NCBI GenBank assembly: GCA_943354505.1
Contig: CALRCE010000002.1
Location: forward strand, 41,070-74,527
Reading direction: 5' to 3'
DNA length: 33,458 bases
DNA from: Candidatus Peribacteria bacterium
GTDB taxonomy: Bacteria > Patescibacteriota > Gracilibacteria > UBA1369 > 2-02-FULL-48-14
This document shows positions 24,476-31,666 of the stretch, piece by piece. A program made the translations under genes and the position numbers. A model generated the notes under the pieces. It was not told where the DNA came from. It made no database searches and saw only the letters and a program-made list of their open reading frames with translations. Each line of letters starts with the position of its first letter. The stretch's first letter is position 1.

Positions 24476-24772
24476 ATGTTTTCACTCCGACTACATGCCG
24501 ATGGAGGTCTAGTCACCTTAGACTACCAAAGACCTCAAATAGGAAATATTCCACCAGGGCTCCATCGCACCTTAGGAGTGATCCTGAGGTCGGACGACTT
24601 TGATTTTGGGCAGGAAACCCGTCTGGAAGTTGTGAGGGTGTTGAGAGGTTGCATCGAGATGGCAGGGAAGAAGCACAACCCAGGGAATGAGTGGACGGTC
24701 ACTCCCGGAACCCCATTGGTTTTCTCAGCACCAAGGTTCACGGTCTATAAAAGCCATTATCCGAGGACTTGA
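24476..24772 (+). CDS. small PpnP/DUF1255-like cupin protein
   Basis: A 98-residue protein. The segment RTLGVILRSDDFDFGQETRLEVVRVLRG, with a later PGTPLVFSAPRFTVYKS, has the order of the small cupin family that includes the pyrimidine/purine nucleoside phosphorylase PpnP (about 95 residues): the GVMLPGEYEFGT-like strand, the sequence around VVSG and the F-x-VP strand. The N-terminus is atypical, and another frame (MDHFKNVF from 24460) is visible just before, so a frameshift or altered start is possible. It follows the hydrolase gene by 32 nt. Assignment rests on pattern only. Confidence 0.5.
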   Translation: MFSLRLHADGGLVTLDYQRPQIGNIPPGLHRTLGVILRSDDFDFGQETRLEVVRVLRGCIEMAGKKHNPGNEWTVTPGTPLVFSAPRFTVYKSHYPRT

Positions 24773-24790
24773 ATTGCGTACTGGTTTTAA

Positions 24791-25243
24791 TTAGAATCTT
24801 AGTGCTTTCGGGATTTTCCCGCGACCCTCCCAGCAATGGGAGGGGAAATTTTTCAAATAAAGCTTTTGGAATCCGCCCTGAACCCGTTGAAAGTCCATTT
24901 GATCGACTTCTCCTAATCTCCGATGAAGCCTTCTGTAGTCGATAGCTCGAGCCTGATGAAGGCAAGCAGTGATATCCTTACCAGCCTGCTTGTAATTCAC
25001 ATACCAACTTCCAATATGAACTTGAGTGGTCAAAGGTATAACGAAGTAAAATCCACTGGATAGTTTTCTAAAAACCAATACTGGTCGAGTGAAATCTTTA
25101 CTTTTTCCATTGATTTCATAGCCAACATTTTCACCGAGACTTGCCCACCACACTTCACCTTCAGATACAAAAGGAGGTCGATGAATGATAGAGTCCAGTT
25201 TTTCTTTTAGTCCAATCCATTCCAGAAATCTTTTTACATGCAT
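24791..25243 (-). CDS. PemK/MazF-like toxin family protein without an evident antitoxin
   Basis: A 150-residue protein. After the helix HVKRFLEWIGLKEKLDS it has GEVWWASLGENVGYEINGK, RPVLVFRKLSSGFYFVIPLT and ACLHQARAIDYRRLHRRLG. These match PemK/MazF-type RNases, in the variant with an N-terminal helical lead that is common in CPR and other genomes: the beta barrel, the R-P-(V/A)-L-V strand, the P-L-T strand and the Q-x-R-x-D-x-R-R segment all appear. I start it at the ATG at 25243, because a TATAAT element lies just upstream (25266-25271) and the longer frame to 25321 would include it. The C-terminus is encoded by two hairpins and is probably non-essential. No small antitoxin gene is seen on either side. 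Confidence 0.72.
   Translation of the reverse strand: MHVKRFLEWIGLKEKLDSIIHRPPFVSEGEVWWASLGENVGYEINGKSKDFTRPVLVFRKLSSGFYFVIPLTTQVHIGSWYVNYKQAGKDITACLHQARAIDYRRLHRRLGEVDQMDFQRVQGGFQKLYLKNFPSHCWEGRGKIPKALRF
24825..24850 (+). terminator. terminator after the PpnP-like gene, inside the convergent toxin gene
   Basis: CCCTCCCA-GCAA-TGGGAGGG is a perfect 8-bp stem with a GNRA-type tetraloop, followed by GGAAATTTTTC on the plus strand. It lies about 50 nt after the PpnP-like stop and within the last codons of the convergent PemK-like gene. A second hairpin, CGGGA-TTT-TCCCG, is at 24809-24821. Confidence 0.6.
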
Positions 25244-25466
25244 AATAAAAATTAAAGCATTCAGAATTATAAAGGATGCCCACACGAAAAGTCCTGACAA
25301 AAACATGAATTGCGCGCGCAAAGATCGTAGGAACCAGTTGAGACTTGATCATGAAATATCCCTAAAGTACAATTTACCCACTATTGGCTTCGGCCTCCGA
25401 GGCCCTTTCTTTCGAGAGAGGGCCGTTCTATTGTATGCAATTCTTAGTTACTAGATGACTTTGATT
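25244..25466. other. gap upstream of the PemK-like gene with a UUCG hairpin
   Basis: No gene is supported in these 223 bp. A 10-bp stem with one G-U pair, GGCCCTTTCT (25401-25410) with AGAGAGGGCC (25415-25424), closes a TTCG tetraloop. An alternative small hairpin GGCCT-CCG-AGGCC (25392-25404) overlaps its 5' arm, so the two are mutually exclusive. No T tract follows on the minus strand and only a weak one on the plus strand. A TATAAT at 25266-25271 (minus strand) is the likely -10 of the PemK-like gene. Confidence 0.5.
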
Positions 25467-26030
25467 CTAAAGGCATGCGCACCAAACTTCTTGTTCATTA
25501 ACTGGTTGAACAAGGTCTTGTAATCCCCACCGATCACGCAGTTTATTTTTGAGTTCTTGAGCTTCCTGTTTTGGAATTTTATTCATGCCATCGTAAAACT
25601 GTTTGTGGGCATGCCAAGCAAGAAATCTATGGTTGCCATCAATTACATCATGTGTTGATCTTGTCTTTAGCAAGACAATAGGTTTTGGGAAAAGACCATG
25701 TTCCGTTAAATAGCGAAAGGCATTTAAGAACCTAGCTTGGCCATTTTCTATCTTGGAATAGGGATTCTCAATCCCTGAAACGTAAGCAGCAAACAATTGA
25801 TTCCTGATGTTACTGCTATCAACAGATAATTCAATTTCAAGTAAATTAATTTTCTTTTTCTCCCACTTTAAAGTTCTCCAAAATTCTATTGGACGTCCTG
25901 CTAAAATCAATCCCCATCTAGTAGAAATCATATCGGGAGGCCAGCCTATGACTTTGGCAAAAGGCTCAAGCCAGTCCATGATTATTTCATCTGGAAAATT
26001 AGGCAGATCCTTTTTAATTACGTCAAACAT
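25467..26030 (-). CDS. ParB-like domain protein behind tRNA-Gln
   Basis: A 187-residue protein whose central part, LLKTRSTHDVIDGNHRFLAWHA, has the I-D-G-N-H-R motif of ParB/sulfiredoxin-like folds, where the region binds nucleotide or DNA. The N-terminal half (PDEIIMDWLEPFAKVIGWPP) is helical. The usual helix-turn-helix of chromosomal ParB is not visible, so it is more likely a relative seen beside mobile or defence genes than a partition protein. It begins 22 nt after the encoded CCA of tRNA-Gln on the same strand, with no promoter of its own visible. Its neighbour downstream is the PemK-like toxin. Function is uncertain. Confidence 0.65.
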   Translation of the reverse strand: MFDVIKKDLPNFPDEIIMDWLEPFAKVIGWPPDMISTRWGLILAGRPIEFWRTLKWEKKKINLLEIELSVDSSNIRNQLFAAYVSGIENPYSKIENGQARFLNAFRYLTEHGLFPKPIVLLKTRSTHDVIDGNHRFLAWHAHKQFYDGMNKIPKQEAQELKNKLRDRWGLQDLVQPVNEQEVWCACL

Positions 26031-26052
26031 GCTTTCCGTTTCTAGTCAAACT

Positions 26053-26127
26053 TGGCTGGGGAGGAAGGGATCGAACCTTCGTATGGAGGCTTCAAAGGCC
26101 CCTGCCTTACCACTTGGCTACTCCCCA
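26053..26127 (-). tRNA. tRNA-Gln (anticodon TTG)
   Basis: The minus strand folds as a standard tRNA: acceptor TGGGGAG / CTCCCCA, D arm GCC-AAGTGGTAA-GGC, anticodon stem GGGGC / GCCTC with loop CTTTGAA giving anticodon TTG (reads CAA), and T arm GAAGG-TTCGATC-CCTTC. The U1-A72 end pair is typical of tRNA-Gln, the discriminator is G, and CCA is encoded at 26053-26055. Confidence 0.97.
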
Positions 26128-26194
26128 ACGCGTGCACAAAAAGTGCGGTGACAATCTAAACAATGCGCACCTGCAAGTCAATTGTTTGTGATCC

Positions 26195-27649
26195 TCAATT
26201 CAGGTCGTTCTGAAGGTCTACGATCTGCCCTTCGAGCGCAGCTTGAACTTGGCTCATGTATTCGGCAGGCACATCTTCCAAATTGAGCTCTTCGAGAGGC
26301 AAGTACTTGAGAGGATCCACGCGAATGCCATCCTGCCACACTTCAAAGTGCAGGTGAGGGCCGGTGGTGCGAGCTCCAGAACCAACACTGCCGGGACTGG
26401 CTCCACTGTAGCCCACGAGTTGGCCACGGGTCACATAATCTCCAATGGCAACGGCAGGGGCTGAGATGTGCCCATAAAGCGTCATGACTCCCATGCGATG
26501 GGCGATGGTGATGTAGGCATAACGCGTGGACTGCGGATCATAGACCACACTTTGAACGATGCCTTCGGCAGGCGCTAAAATTTCAGTGCCTTGATTGGCT
26601 CGAATGTCGAGAGCGTAGTGATCCACTCCAAAGGTGGCCTGATAGGCGCTGTCGTGGAAGAAGGCAGTGAGCCCTTTGCCGGGAGAAACAGGCCAATCCA
26701 ATTCCAAGTTGGAAGAAGCATCCGTGACACTGAATTGAAGGGACATGTCGGATTGAATCTGAGCAATCACGGCTTTTTGATCCTCAGAAAGCAGGGCGCT
26801 GGAGTCGGACAGTTTCTTTTCCAGCATCTCAATGTTGCTTTGATAAATGCGGATTTCACTCGACAAATCTCCTTCTCGATCGTCCGCTGAGCCGAGCATC
26901 GCTTCCAAAATGGATTGTTCCGCCACAGTCTCGTCTAAGATTTCGATTTGATGATTCCGCTCGGTCTCTAAGTTGATGAGCTCTCCAGAGAGTTTGCTGT
27001 CGCTCAAGTCGAGTTCATCTTGTTTGGTGTGAATCTCATCCCAGGTTTCAGCCAATTGCACGCTGAGCTGCGTCACCGTTTCGATGTGACTCTTGGCTTC
27101 TTTCGCAATCGTGTTGAGATAGGTGATTTCTTGAAGGGTTTCTGAAACAGATCCGGAACTCGCCAGCACTTTAACAGGATTCACCCCTTCTTCGGTGTAA
27201 TAAATGCCGCGTTTCATGTAAAGCAGCGTCATGAGTCCGCTCACAATCTGCTTCTCTTCCTCCATTTGCTGCTCCAAGTCCTTCACTTCTTCCTGCAAAC
27301 TTTGGAGTTCCATGTTATTGGACTCTTTTTGCGATTTCACATTCAGAATTTGTCGGTTCGTGTCTTTGATCTGTTCATCTAAGTTTGCAATGATCACATT
27401 CAAGTTGTTGATGGCATCGATGGCCTCCTTTAAATTTTCTTCCGCACTCGCCAAATTGTCCTCCAAAAGAGTGTAGCGGTACTGAATCTGAGCCACTTTT
27501 TGTTTGAGCTGAACCAACAGCGTGCTCTGTTCCAAAATACTGGACATTTCATCTGTCGTAACACCAGTATTTTCCTCCGCTCGTGCCAGCGGAGCCAGCA
27601 TGGCGAGCAGAAGACCGAGAAGCATGAGAATGGCGAAGGCTTTTTTCAT
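26195..27649 (-). CDS. secreted M23 metallopeptidase with coiled coil (EnvC-like)
   Basis: A 484-residue exported cell-wall protein. A signal peptide spans residues 1-24 (AFAILMLLGLLLAMLAPLARA). A long coiled coil (about 35-300) follows, rich in Q, E, K and L, and then a LytM/M23 endopeptidase domain at about 340-450. Zinc ligands are visible as DHYALDIRA (H and D) and HLHFEVW, with YGHIS in between. The domain order is that of EnvC/NlpD-type regulators of septal peptidoglycan hydrolysis, but here the metal ligands are present, so the enzyme may be active itself. It has its own extended -10 element (TGT-TATAAT, 27667-27675). Its partner at the septum is not shown. Confidence 0.92.
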   Translation of the reverse strand: MKKAFAILMLLGLLLAMLAPLARAEENTGVTTDEMSSILEQSTLLVQLKQKVAQIQYRYTLLEDNLASAEENLKEAIDAINNLNVIIANLDEQIKDTNRQILNVKSQKESNNMELQSLQEEVKDLEQQMEEEKQIVSGLMTLLYMKRGIYYTEEGVNPVKVLASSGSVSETLQEITYLNTIAKEAKSHIETVTQLSVQLAETWDEIHTKQDELDLSDSKLSGELINLETERNHQIEILDETVAEQSILEAMLGSADDREGDLSSEIRIYQSNIEMLEKKLSDSSALLSEDQKAVIAQIQSDMSLQFSVTDASSNLELDWPVSPGKGLTAFFHDSAYQATFGVDHYALDIRANQGTEILAPAEGIVQSVVYDPQSTRYAYITIAHRMGVMTLYGHISAPAVAIGDYVTRGQLVGYSGASPGSVGSGARTTGPHLHFEVWQDGIRVDPLKYLPLEELNLEDVPAEYMSQVQAALEGQIVDLQNDLN

Positions 27650-27666
27650 TCGTTTATAATCTGTTA

Positions 27667-27675
27667 ATTATAACA
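27667..27675 (-). promoter_or_regulatory. extended -10 element of the M23 peptidase gene
   Basis: On the minus strand TGTTATAAT matches the extended -10 (TGnTATAAT). It lies 16 nt upstream of the peptidase ATG, giving a leader of about 10 nt. The -35 would fall in the end of mutY and is not clear. Confidence 0.5.
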
Positions 27676-27686
27676 CGAATTCAGCT

Positions 27687-28742
27687 TTAATAAAAGCCTC
27701 CCTTCAGGTATTTTTCGAGTATCTTAACGTTGGCGGCCGGAAAGGCCATGGTTTTGAGTTCTTCAGGTCGAACCCAACGGAATTCTGTAGCGGCCGTGAG
27801 TGCACCCACTTCTCCAATAGGTTCCGCAAGAAAACAATGCAAATCCACCAAATAACGAGTGTAGGCGTGTTGTAAATTCATGAAGAAACAGAGGTTTTTC
27901 ATTCTCAATCCGGTTTCTTCCAAAACCTCGCGACTCAAAGCTTCTTCGATGCTTTCGCCAGCCTCCACTTTTCCACCTGGGAACTCCCAAAGGCCAGCCA
28001 TCAGTCCTTTTTGATGTCGTTTTTGAATAAAAATTTTCCCATCCTTCTCTAAAATCGCAATCGCCACTTGAATTTTAACCTTAGCTTGAGCCGGCCCCTT
28101 GTTGGGAAGCAGTTCCACGTTGCCCGCCGCCAACGCTTTGCAAGAAGCCTTGAGGGGGCAAGCCGAACACTTAGGACTTTTAGGCGTGCAAACGAGGGCA
28201 CCCAACTCCATCATTGCTTGATTGAAATTCCGGGCTGAGCCATGAGGAAGCAGTTCTTCCGCCCTCTTCCAAAAATAAGGAACATTTTTCCGAACGTCCT
28301 CGTGAAAATCATCCAAACGGCTGAGCACGCGAATCACATTGCCATCCACAATAGGTTTATTTTGCTCAAAAACAATGCTGCTGATCGCACCAGCCGTGTA
28401 GCGACCAATTCCAGGCAACGCCAAAATAGCCTCGTATTCTTGTGGGAAAACGCCGCCGTGTTTCTCCACGACGAGGCGCGCCGCTTTTTGTAAATTTCTA
28501 GCTCGAGAGTAATATCCCAATCCTTCCCACAGCTTTAAAAGTTTGTCTTCATGCACCTCCGCCAAAGCCTTCACAGTCGGAAGAGCCGCGATAAAACGTT
28601 CAAAATAAGGGAGTACGGTCGTGACCTGCGTTTGCTGCAGCATGATTTCCGAAATCCAAACCTGATAAGGGTCGTAAGTCCGACGCCACGGCAAGTCCCG
28701 CTGCTCTTTTCTAAACCAAGTGAGGAGTTCATCCTGAAGCAT
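27687..28742 (-). CDS. mutY: A/G-specific adenine glycosylase
   Basis: A 351-residue base-excision-repair enzyme that removes adenine mispaired with 8-oxoguanine. The helix-hairpin-helix LPGIGRYTAGAISS is followed by VDGNVIRVLSRL with the catalytic aspartate. The Glu of ISEIMLQQTQV sits where the catalytic glutamate is expected. The [4Fe-4S] cysteines are C-x6-C-x2-C-x5-C (CTPKSPKCSACPLKASC). The C-terminal NUDIX-like domain retains the full MutT signature GGKVEAGESIEEALSREVLEETGL, which is unusually complete for MutY, whose C-terminal domain normally only recognises 8-oxoG. It is transcribed away from rpmA. Confidence 0.95.
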   Translation of the reverse strand: MLQDELLTWFRKEQRDLPWRRTYDPYQVWISEIMLQQTQVTTVLPYFERFIAALPTVKALAEVHEDKLLKLWEGLGYYSRARNLQKAARLVVEKHGGVFPQEYEAILALPGIGRYTAGAISSIVFEQNKPIVDGNVIRVLSRLDDFHEDVRKNVPYFWKRAEELLPHGSARNFNQAMMELGALVCTPKSPKCSACPLKASCKALAAGNVELLPNKGPAQAKVKIQVAIAILEKDGKIFIQKRHQKGLMAGLWEFPGGKVEAGESIEEALSREVLEETGLRMKNLCFFMNLQHAYTRYLVDLHCFLAEPIGEVGALTAATEFRWVRPEELKTMAFPAANVKILEKYLKGGFY

Positions 28743-28758
28743 ATCTTGATTTTACAGA

Positions 28759-28923
28759 AAATTCAGAGGTCTTTATAGGCCAATACGAGCATGAAGAGAA
28801 GCCGGGCGACGAAGTCGGGAGACCGCAGGTGCCTTTTGGCCCGCAAAGCGGCGGGTCCCGTTTCAAGGAGACAGGCTTCTCTTCAAGGCTCTGAAAGGGG
28901 TTTGAGTAAAGACCTCTGAATTT
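28759..28923. repeat. 165-bp inverted-repeat-bounded structured element
   Basis: A 17-bp perfect inverted repeat (AAATTCAGAGGTCTTTA at 28759-28775 with its complement at 28907-28923) bounds an 11-bp inner inverted repeat (GAAGAGAAGCC, 28793-28803, with 28874-28884). Inside are a CGGGA/TCCCG stem (28816-28820/28856-28860) and small hairpins CGAC-GAA-GTCG (28807-28817), GCC-TTTT-GGC (28831-28840) and CCGC-AAA-GCGG (28841-28851). A CAG flanks both sides (28755-28757, 28924-28926), a possible 3-bp target duplication. It lies in the divergent mutY/rpmA region. It could be a miniature mobile element, a structured RNA, or a 5' leader structure of either gene. No coding frame is convincing. Confidence 0.7.
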
Positions 28924-28927
28924 CAGC

Positions 28928-28956
28928 TTGCAAAATCCAAAAATTACCCTTAAAAT
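28928..28956 (+). promoter_or_regulatory. rpmA promoter
   Basis: TTGCAA (28928-28933) and TAAAAT (28951-28956) have a 17-bp spacer. The rpmA ATG follows 38 bp later and has no Shine-Dalgarno sequence. The promoter begins 5 bp after the inverted-repeat element. Confidence 0.65.
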
Positions 28957-28994
28957 CCATCCGCTCAACGTAGCAAACTTATCTTTTCTCCCAT

Positions 28995-29273
28995 ATGTCA
29001 CACAAGAAAGCCGGAGGTTCGAGTAGAAACGGACGCGATTCAAATGCAAAACGCTTAGGGGTTAAGCGCTTTGGTGGAGAAAAGGTAACGACAGGTAGCG
29101 TTTTGGTTCGTCAAAAAGGAACCAAATGGCATGCCGGTGAAAACGTTGGAGTAGGACGAGATTTCACGCTCTTCGCACTCGCTGAAGGAACTGTGACTTT
29201 TGCTGAAAAACGTCGCGTGAAGTTCAACGGAAACAGCAAGTTCGACACCATCGTCAGCGTTCTTTCAAAGTAA
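28995..29273 (+). CDS. rpmA: ribosomal protein bL27
   Basis: A 92-residue bL27 of the peptidyl-transferase centre. [28 protein letters not shown] is the conserved N-terminal tail, whose mature end reaches the P-site tRNA; no pre-peptide as in Firmicutes is present. [29 protein letters not shown] completes the core. It is separated by 20 kb from rplU and obgE, with which it usually forms one cluster. Confidence 0.97.
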   Translation: MSHKKAGGSSRNGRDSNAKRLGVKRFGGEKVTTGSVLVRQKGTKWHAGENVGVGRDFTLFALAEGTVTFAEKRRVKFNGNSKFDTIVSVLSK

Positions 29274-29284
29274 TTGATTTTCTC

Positions 29285-29317
29285 TTAAGGAACCCGTATC
29301 CTTTTAGGGATTTTTAA
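29285..29317 (+). terminator. possible terminator after rpmA
   Basis: TTAAGGAACCC with GGGATTTTTAA can form an imperfect stem (with G-U pairs and one mismatch) just after the rpmA stop, and the 3' arm contains a T run. It is weak. Confidence 0.35.
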
Positions 29318-29329
29318 CGTTTCACGCCT

Positions 29330-29590
29330 ATGAAAACCACGCTCAATCCTTTAGCCGCGGCTCTCGCAATGGGAATCGCTTGGTCCCTTGGTCTTTTTGT
29401 AATGACTCTCATCGCCGTTCAAACCGGCTTCATGGGCAACGCTCTTCACCTGGTGGAGGATGTTTATCCTTGGTACGTCGTTTCCAGCAAAGGAGCCTTC
29501 ATCGGTCTCGTGTGGGGATTCATGGATGGATTCGTCGGAACCTACATCCTCGTTTGGCTCTACAACTTTTTTGTTAAAAAACTCAAATAA
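29330..29590 (+). CDS. small membrane protein of the bacteriophage-holin-like family
   Basis: An 86-residue protein with hydrophobic segments at about 8-31 (AAALAMGIAWSLGLFVMTLIAV) and 53-80 (GAFIGLVWGFMDGFVGTYILVWLYNFF). The G-x-x-W-G-(F/L)-x-D-G-F pattern with a C-terminal WLYN resembles short proteins that databases call 'bacteriophage holin', found in many CPR chromosomes. Nothing else phage-like is nearby, so the name should not be read as a lysis function. It is followed after 2 nt by an unknown cytoplasmic protein and probably shares its transcript. Confidence 0.7.
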   Translation: MKTTLNPLAAALAMGIAWSLGLFVMTLIAVQTGFMGNALHLVEDVYPWYVVSSKGAFIGLVWGFMDGFVGTYILVWLYNFFVKKLK

Positions 29591-29592
29591 CA

Positions 29593-30264
29593 ATGTCTCT
29601 TGAGTCCTTCTTTGGTTTAGACACGCAGGGAGGAGCTCCGGGCAGCTCGGAATCACGCGAAGCGTTTCAAGAAATGATGCGCGAAAGCGCAAAAGCCGCT
29701 GCCGCCATCGGGGCCCATCAGGCTGCACAAAAGAAACAAGAAGATAAACTTGCGAAGATTTTGATGCATTATTTTAAAGACGCCAAAAAATCCGACATTG
29801 TTTTTTTAGTCATCAAGCTTTTACAAGAAAATGTGCCAGGAGCCTTCATCCTTGCCGTGCTCTCGATCTCGGACACCGAAATGGAACACGAACTCAGCAA
29901 AGACTTCGACGAAGGAAACGTGGAAGAATCGGCTTTAGCCTCTTTTGCCGGAGAAGCCTTTATCCCCGACTCCATCAAGAAAACCATCAATGCCTGGGGG
30001 GACGCCATCTTAAAAGCAGGACTGCTCTTACCCGGTAAAACCCTTCAAGGAGTACTCACTCCGGATCAAAAATTGAAGTCACTCGTCTTAGATCTTTTGC
30101 AGTTTTCTCTCGAAGAATACTTCCATAGACACGGGCTCGCATTCTCTGAAGATAAAATTCGAGAAGTCGCTCTGCTCAGCATCCAAACCGTGCTCGTTAA
30201 ACTAAGAGCCGCAAATCAAGAAAAGTCCGACATCGAGCTCATAGAAACGCCCCTCACCGAATAA
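29593..30264 (+). CDS. unknown alpha-helical protein
   Basis: A 223-residue protein I do not recognise. It has no signal peptide or membrane segment. The N-terminus is low-complexity (DTQGGAPGSSESRE), then a helix rich in alanine and glutamine (SAKAAAAIGAHQAAQKKQ), followed by regularly spaced amphipathic helices such as DIVFLVIKLLQENVPGAFIL and KLKSLVLDLLQFSLEEYF. The C-terminus is acidic. It starts 2 nt after the holin-like gene and ends 10 nt before gnd, so it is probably read through into the pentose-phosphate operon, but it has no enzyme motif. Confidence 0.7.
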   Translation: MSLESFFGLDTQGGAPGSSESREAFQEMMRESAKAAAAIGAHQAAQKKQEDKLAKILMHYFKDAKKSDIVFLVIKLLQENVPGAFILAVLSISDTEMEHELSKDFDEGNVEESALASFAGEAFIPDSIKKTINAWGDAILKAGLLLPGKTLQGVLTPDQKLKSLVLDLLQFSLEEYFHRHGLAFSEDKIREVALLSIQTVLVKLRAANQEKSDIELIETPLTE

Positions 30265-30274
30265 CCCTCCCCAA

Positions 30275-31666
30275 ATGGCATCTCACATTGGAATCATGGG
30301 CCTCGGCACCATGGGCAGTGCCTTGGCACGCAACGTCGCTTCGCGTGGATACAAGGTGAGCGTTTGGAACCGATCTCACGAAAAAGTCACCGAGTTCATC
30401 ACTAAATACGGGGATCAGTCTTTTTACGGCGCCGAGCACATTGAAGATTTTGTCGAAAGCTTAGACGCTCCACGAAAAATAATCCTCTTGGTTCCTGCCG
30501 GTGCCGCCACCGAAGACGCGCTCCAAAATGTCGTTCGCGCCTTGAGCGAAGGAGACTGCATCATGGATGGAGGGAACGCTTATTTTAAAGACACGGAACG
30601 CTTCCAAAACCAACTCAAGGAACAAGGAATTGTCTTTCTGGGTTGCGGTGTTTCAGGAGGAGAAGAAGGCGCACTGTACGGTCCCAGTCTCATGCCGGGT
30701 GGGGAGCGACAAGCCTTTGAGTATTTTGAAGAAATCCTTGGCAAAATCGCCGCCGAAGATTTTTCTGGCAAAGCCTGCGTGGCCTACATGGGCAAAGCCG
30801 GGGCCGGTCATTATGTGAAAATGGTTCACAACGGGATCGAGTACGCCGAAATGCAAATGCTCGCCGAAGCCTACGACTTACTGAAACGGATTTATAAACT
30901 CCCTCACGACGAAATTACAGAAATTTTTAGAGGTTTTGACCAAGGTCCCTTGGATTCTTTTTTAACGCACATCGCCGTAGACGTCTTGGAAAAAAAAGAA
31001 GGAGCCACTCCACTTTTGAACCTCATCATGGACAAGGCGGGTCAAAAAGGCACGGGACTCTGGACCAGCCAAGAAGCACTCACTTTAGGAATTCCAACTC
31101 CTGGGATCACCGGGGCTGTTTTTGCACGCGGATTGTCTTCTCTTAAAGACTTAAGAACAGAATTGGCTCTCAAAATACCCACTCAAGAGTTAGCTCCCGT
31201 CATCACGAGTGCCGACTTTGTGAAAGACTTAGAATCCGCTCTTTACTTGAGTCGTATCCTCAACTTTGTTCAAGGTTTGGAATTGCTTCAAGCCGCAAAC
31301 ACAGAGCACCACTACGAACTCAACTTTCCAGAAATCCTTCGTGTGTGGCAAGGAGGCTGCATCATTCGTGCGACCGCGCTCAAAGACTTGCATGAAATCC
31401 TCAAACAAGCCCCGAACGAATCGATTCTAAAATCCACGTGGTTTCAAAAGAAAGTTCAAGAACACTTCCAAAGTCATCGTCGCGTGGTCGCCACCGCCGC
31501 CTCACACGGAGTGCCCCTCTTCACTTTGAACGCGAATCTTTCTTACCTCGAAGCACTTCGCAGTTCTGTCTTGCCGGCCAATTTGATTCAAGGCCTGCGA
31601 GATCGTTTTGGAGCCCACGGCTTTGAGCGAGTGGATGAGCCCGGTAACTTTCATGGCCAATGGTGA
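30275..31666 (+). CDS. gnd: 6-phosphogluconate dehydrogenase (decarboxylating)
   Basis: A 463-residue enzyme that converts 6-phosphogluconate to ribulose 5-phosphate with NADP+ reduction. The Rossmann motif GLGTMGSALARNVASRGY is followed by WNRSHEK, typical of NADP+ binding. IMDGGNAYFKDT, GVSGGEEGALYGPSLMPGG and HYVKMVHNGIEYAEMQ match the substrate and catalytic segments (the lysine in VKMVHNGIEY acts as general base). KAGQKGTGLWTSQEAL and the C-terminal VLPANLIQGLRDRFGAH are diagnostic. Length matches the long, dimeric type. zwf overlaps its end by 7 bp. Confidence 0.96.
   Translation: MASHIGIMGLGTMGSALARNVASRGYKVSVWNRSHEKVTEFITKYGDQSFYGAEHIEDFVESLDAPRKIILLVPAGAATEDALQNVVRALSEGDCIMDGGNAYFKDTERFQNQLKEQGIVFLGCGVSGGEEGALYGPSLMPGGERQAFEYFEEILGKIAAEDFSGKACVAYMGKAGAGHYVKMVHNGIEYAEMQMLAEAYDLLKRIYKLPHDEITEIFRGFDQGPLDSFLTHIAVDVLEKKEGATPLLNLIMDKAGQKGTGLWTSQEALTLGIPTPGITGAVFARGLSSLKDLRTELALKIPTQELAPVITSADFVKDLESALYLSRILNFVQGLELLQAANTEHHYELNFPEILRVWQGGCIIRATALKDLHEILKQAPNESILKSTWFQKKVQEHFQSHRRVVATAASHGVPLFTLNANLSYLEALRSSVLPANLIQGLRDRFGAHGFERVDEPGNFHGQW

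Noticed and set aside
20041-26127. A genomic island integrated at tRNA-Gln
   Set aside because: The accessory gene content is suggestive, but I found no integrase and no repeat of the tRNA 3' end at the other boundary.
28729-29049. A 106-codon frame across the mutY/rpmA gap on the minus strand
   Set aside because: It runs through the inverted-repeat element and the rpmA promoter and has no recognisable composition or start signals.
29330-29590. A phage lysis holin and hence a prophage remnant
   Set aside because: The similarity is to a family name only; no phage structural, integrase or lysin gene is near, and neighbours are housekeeping genes.
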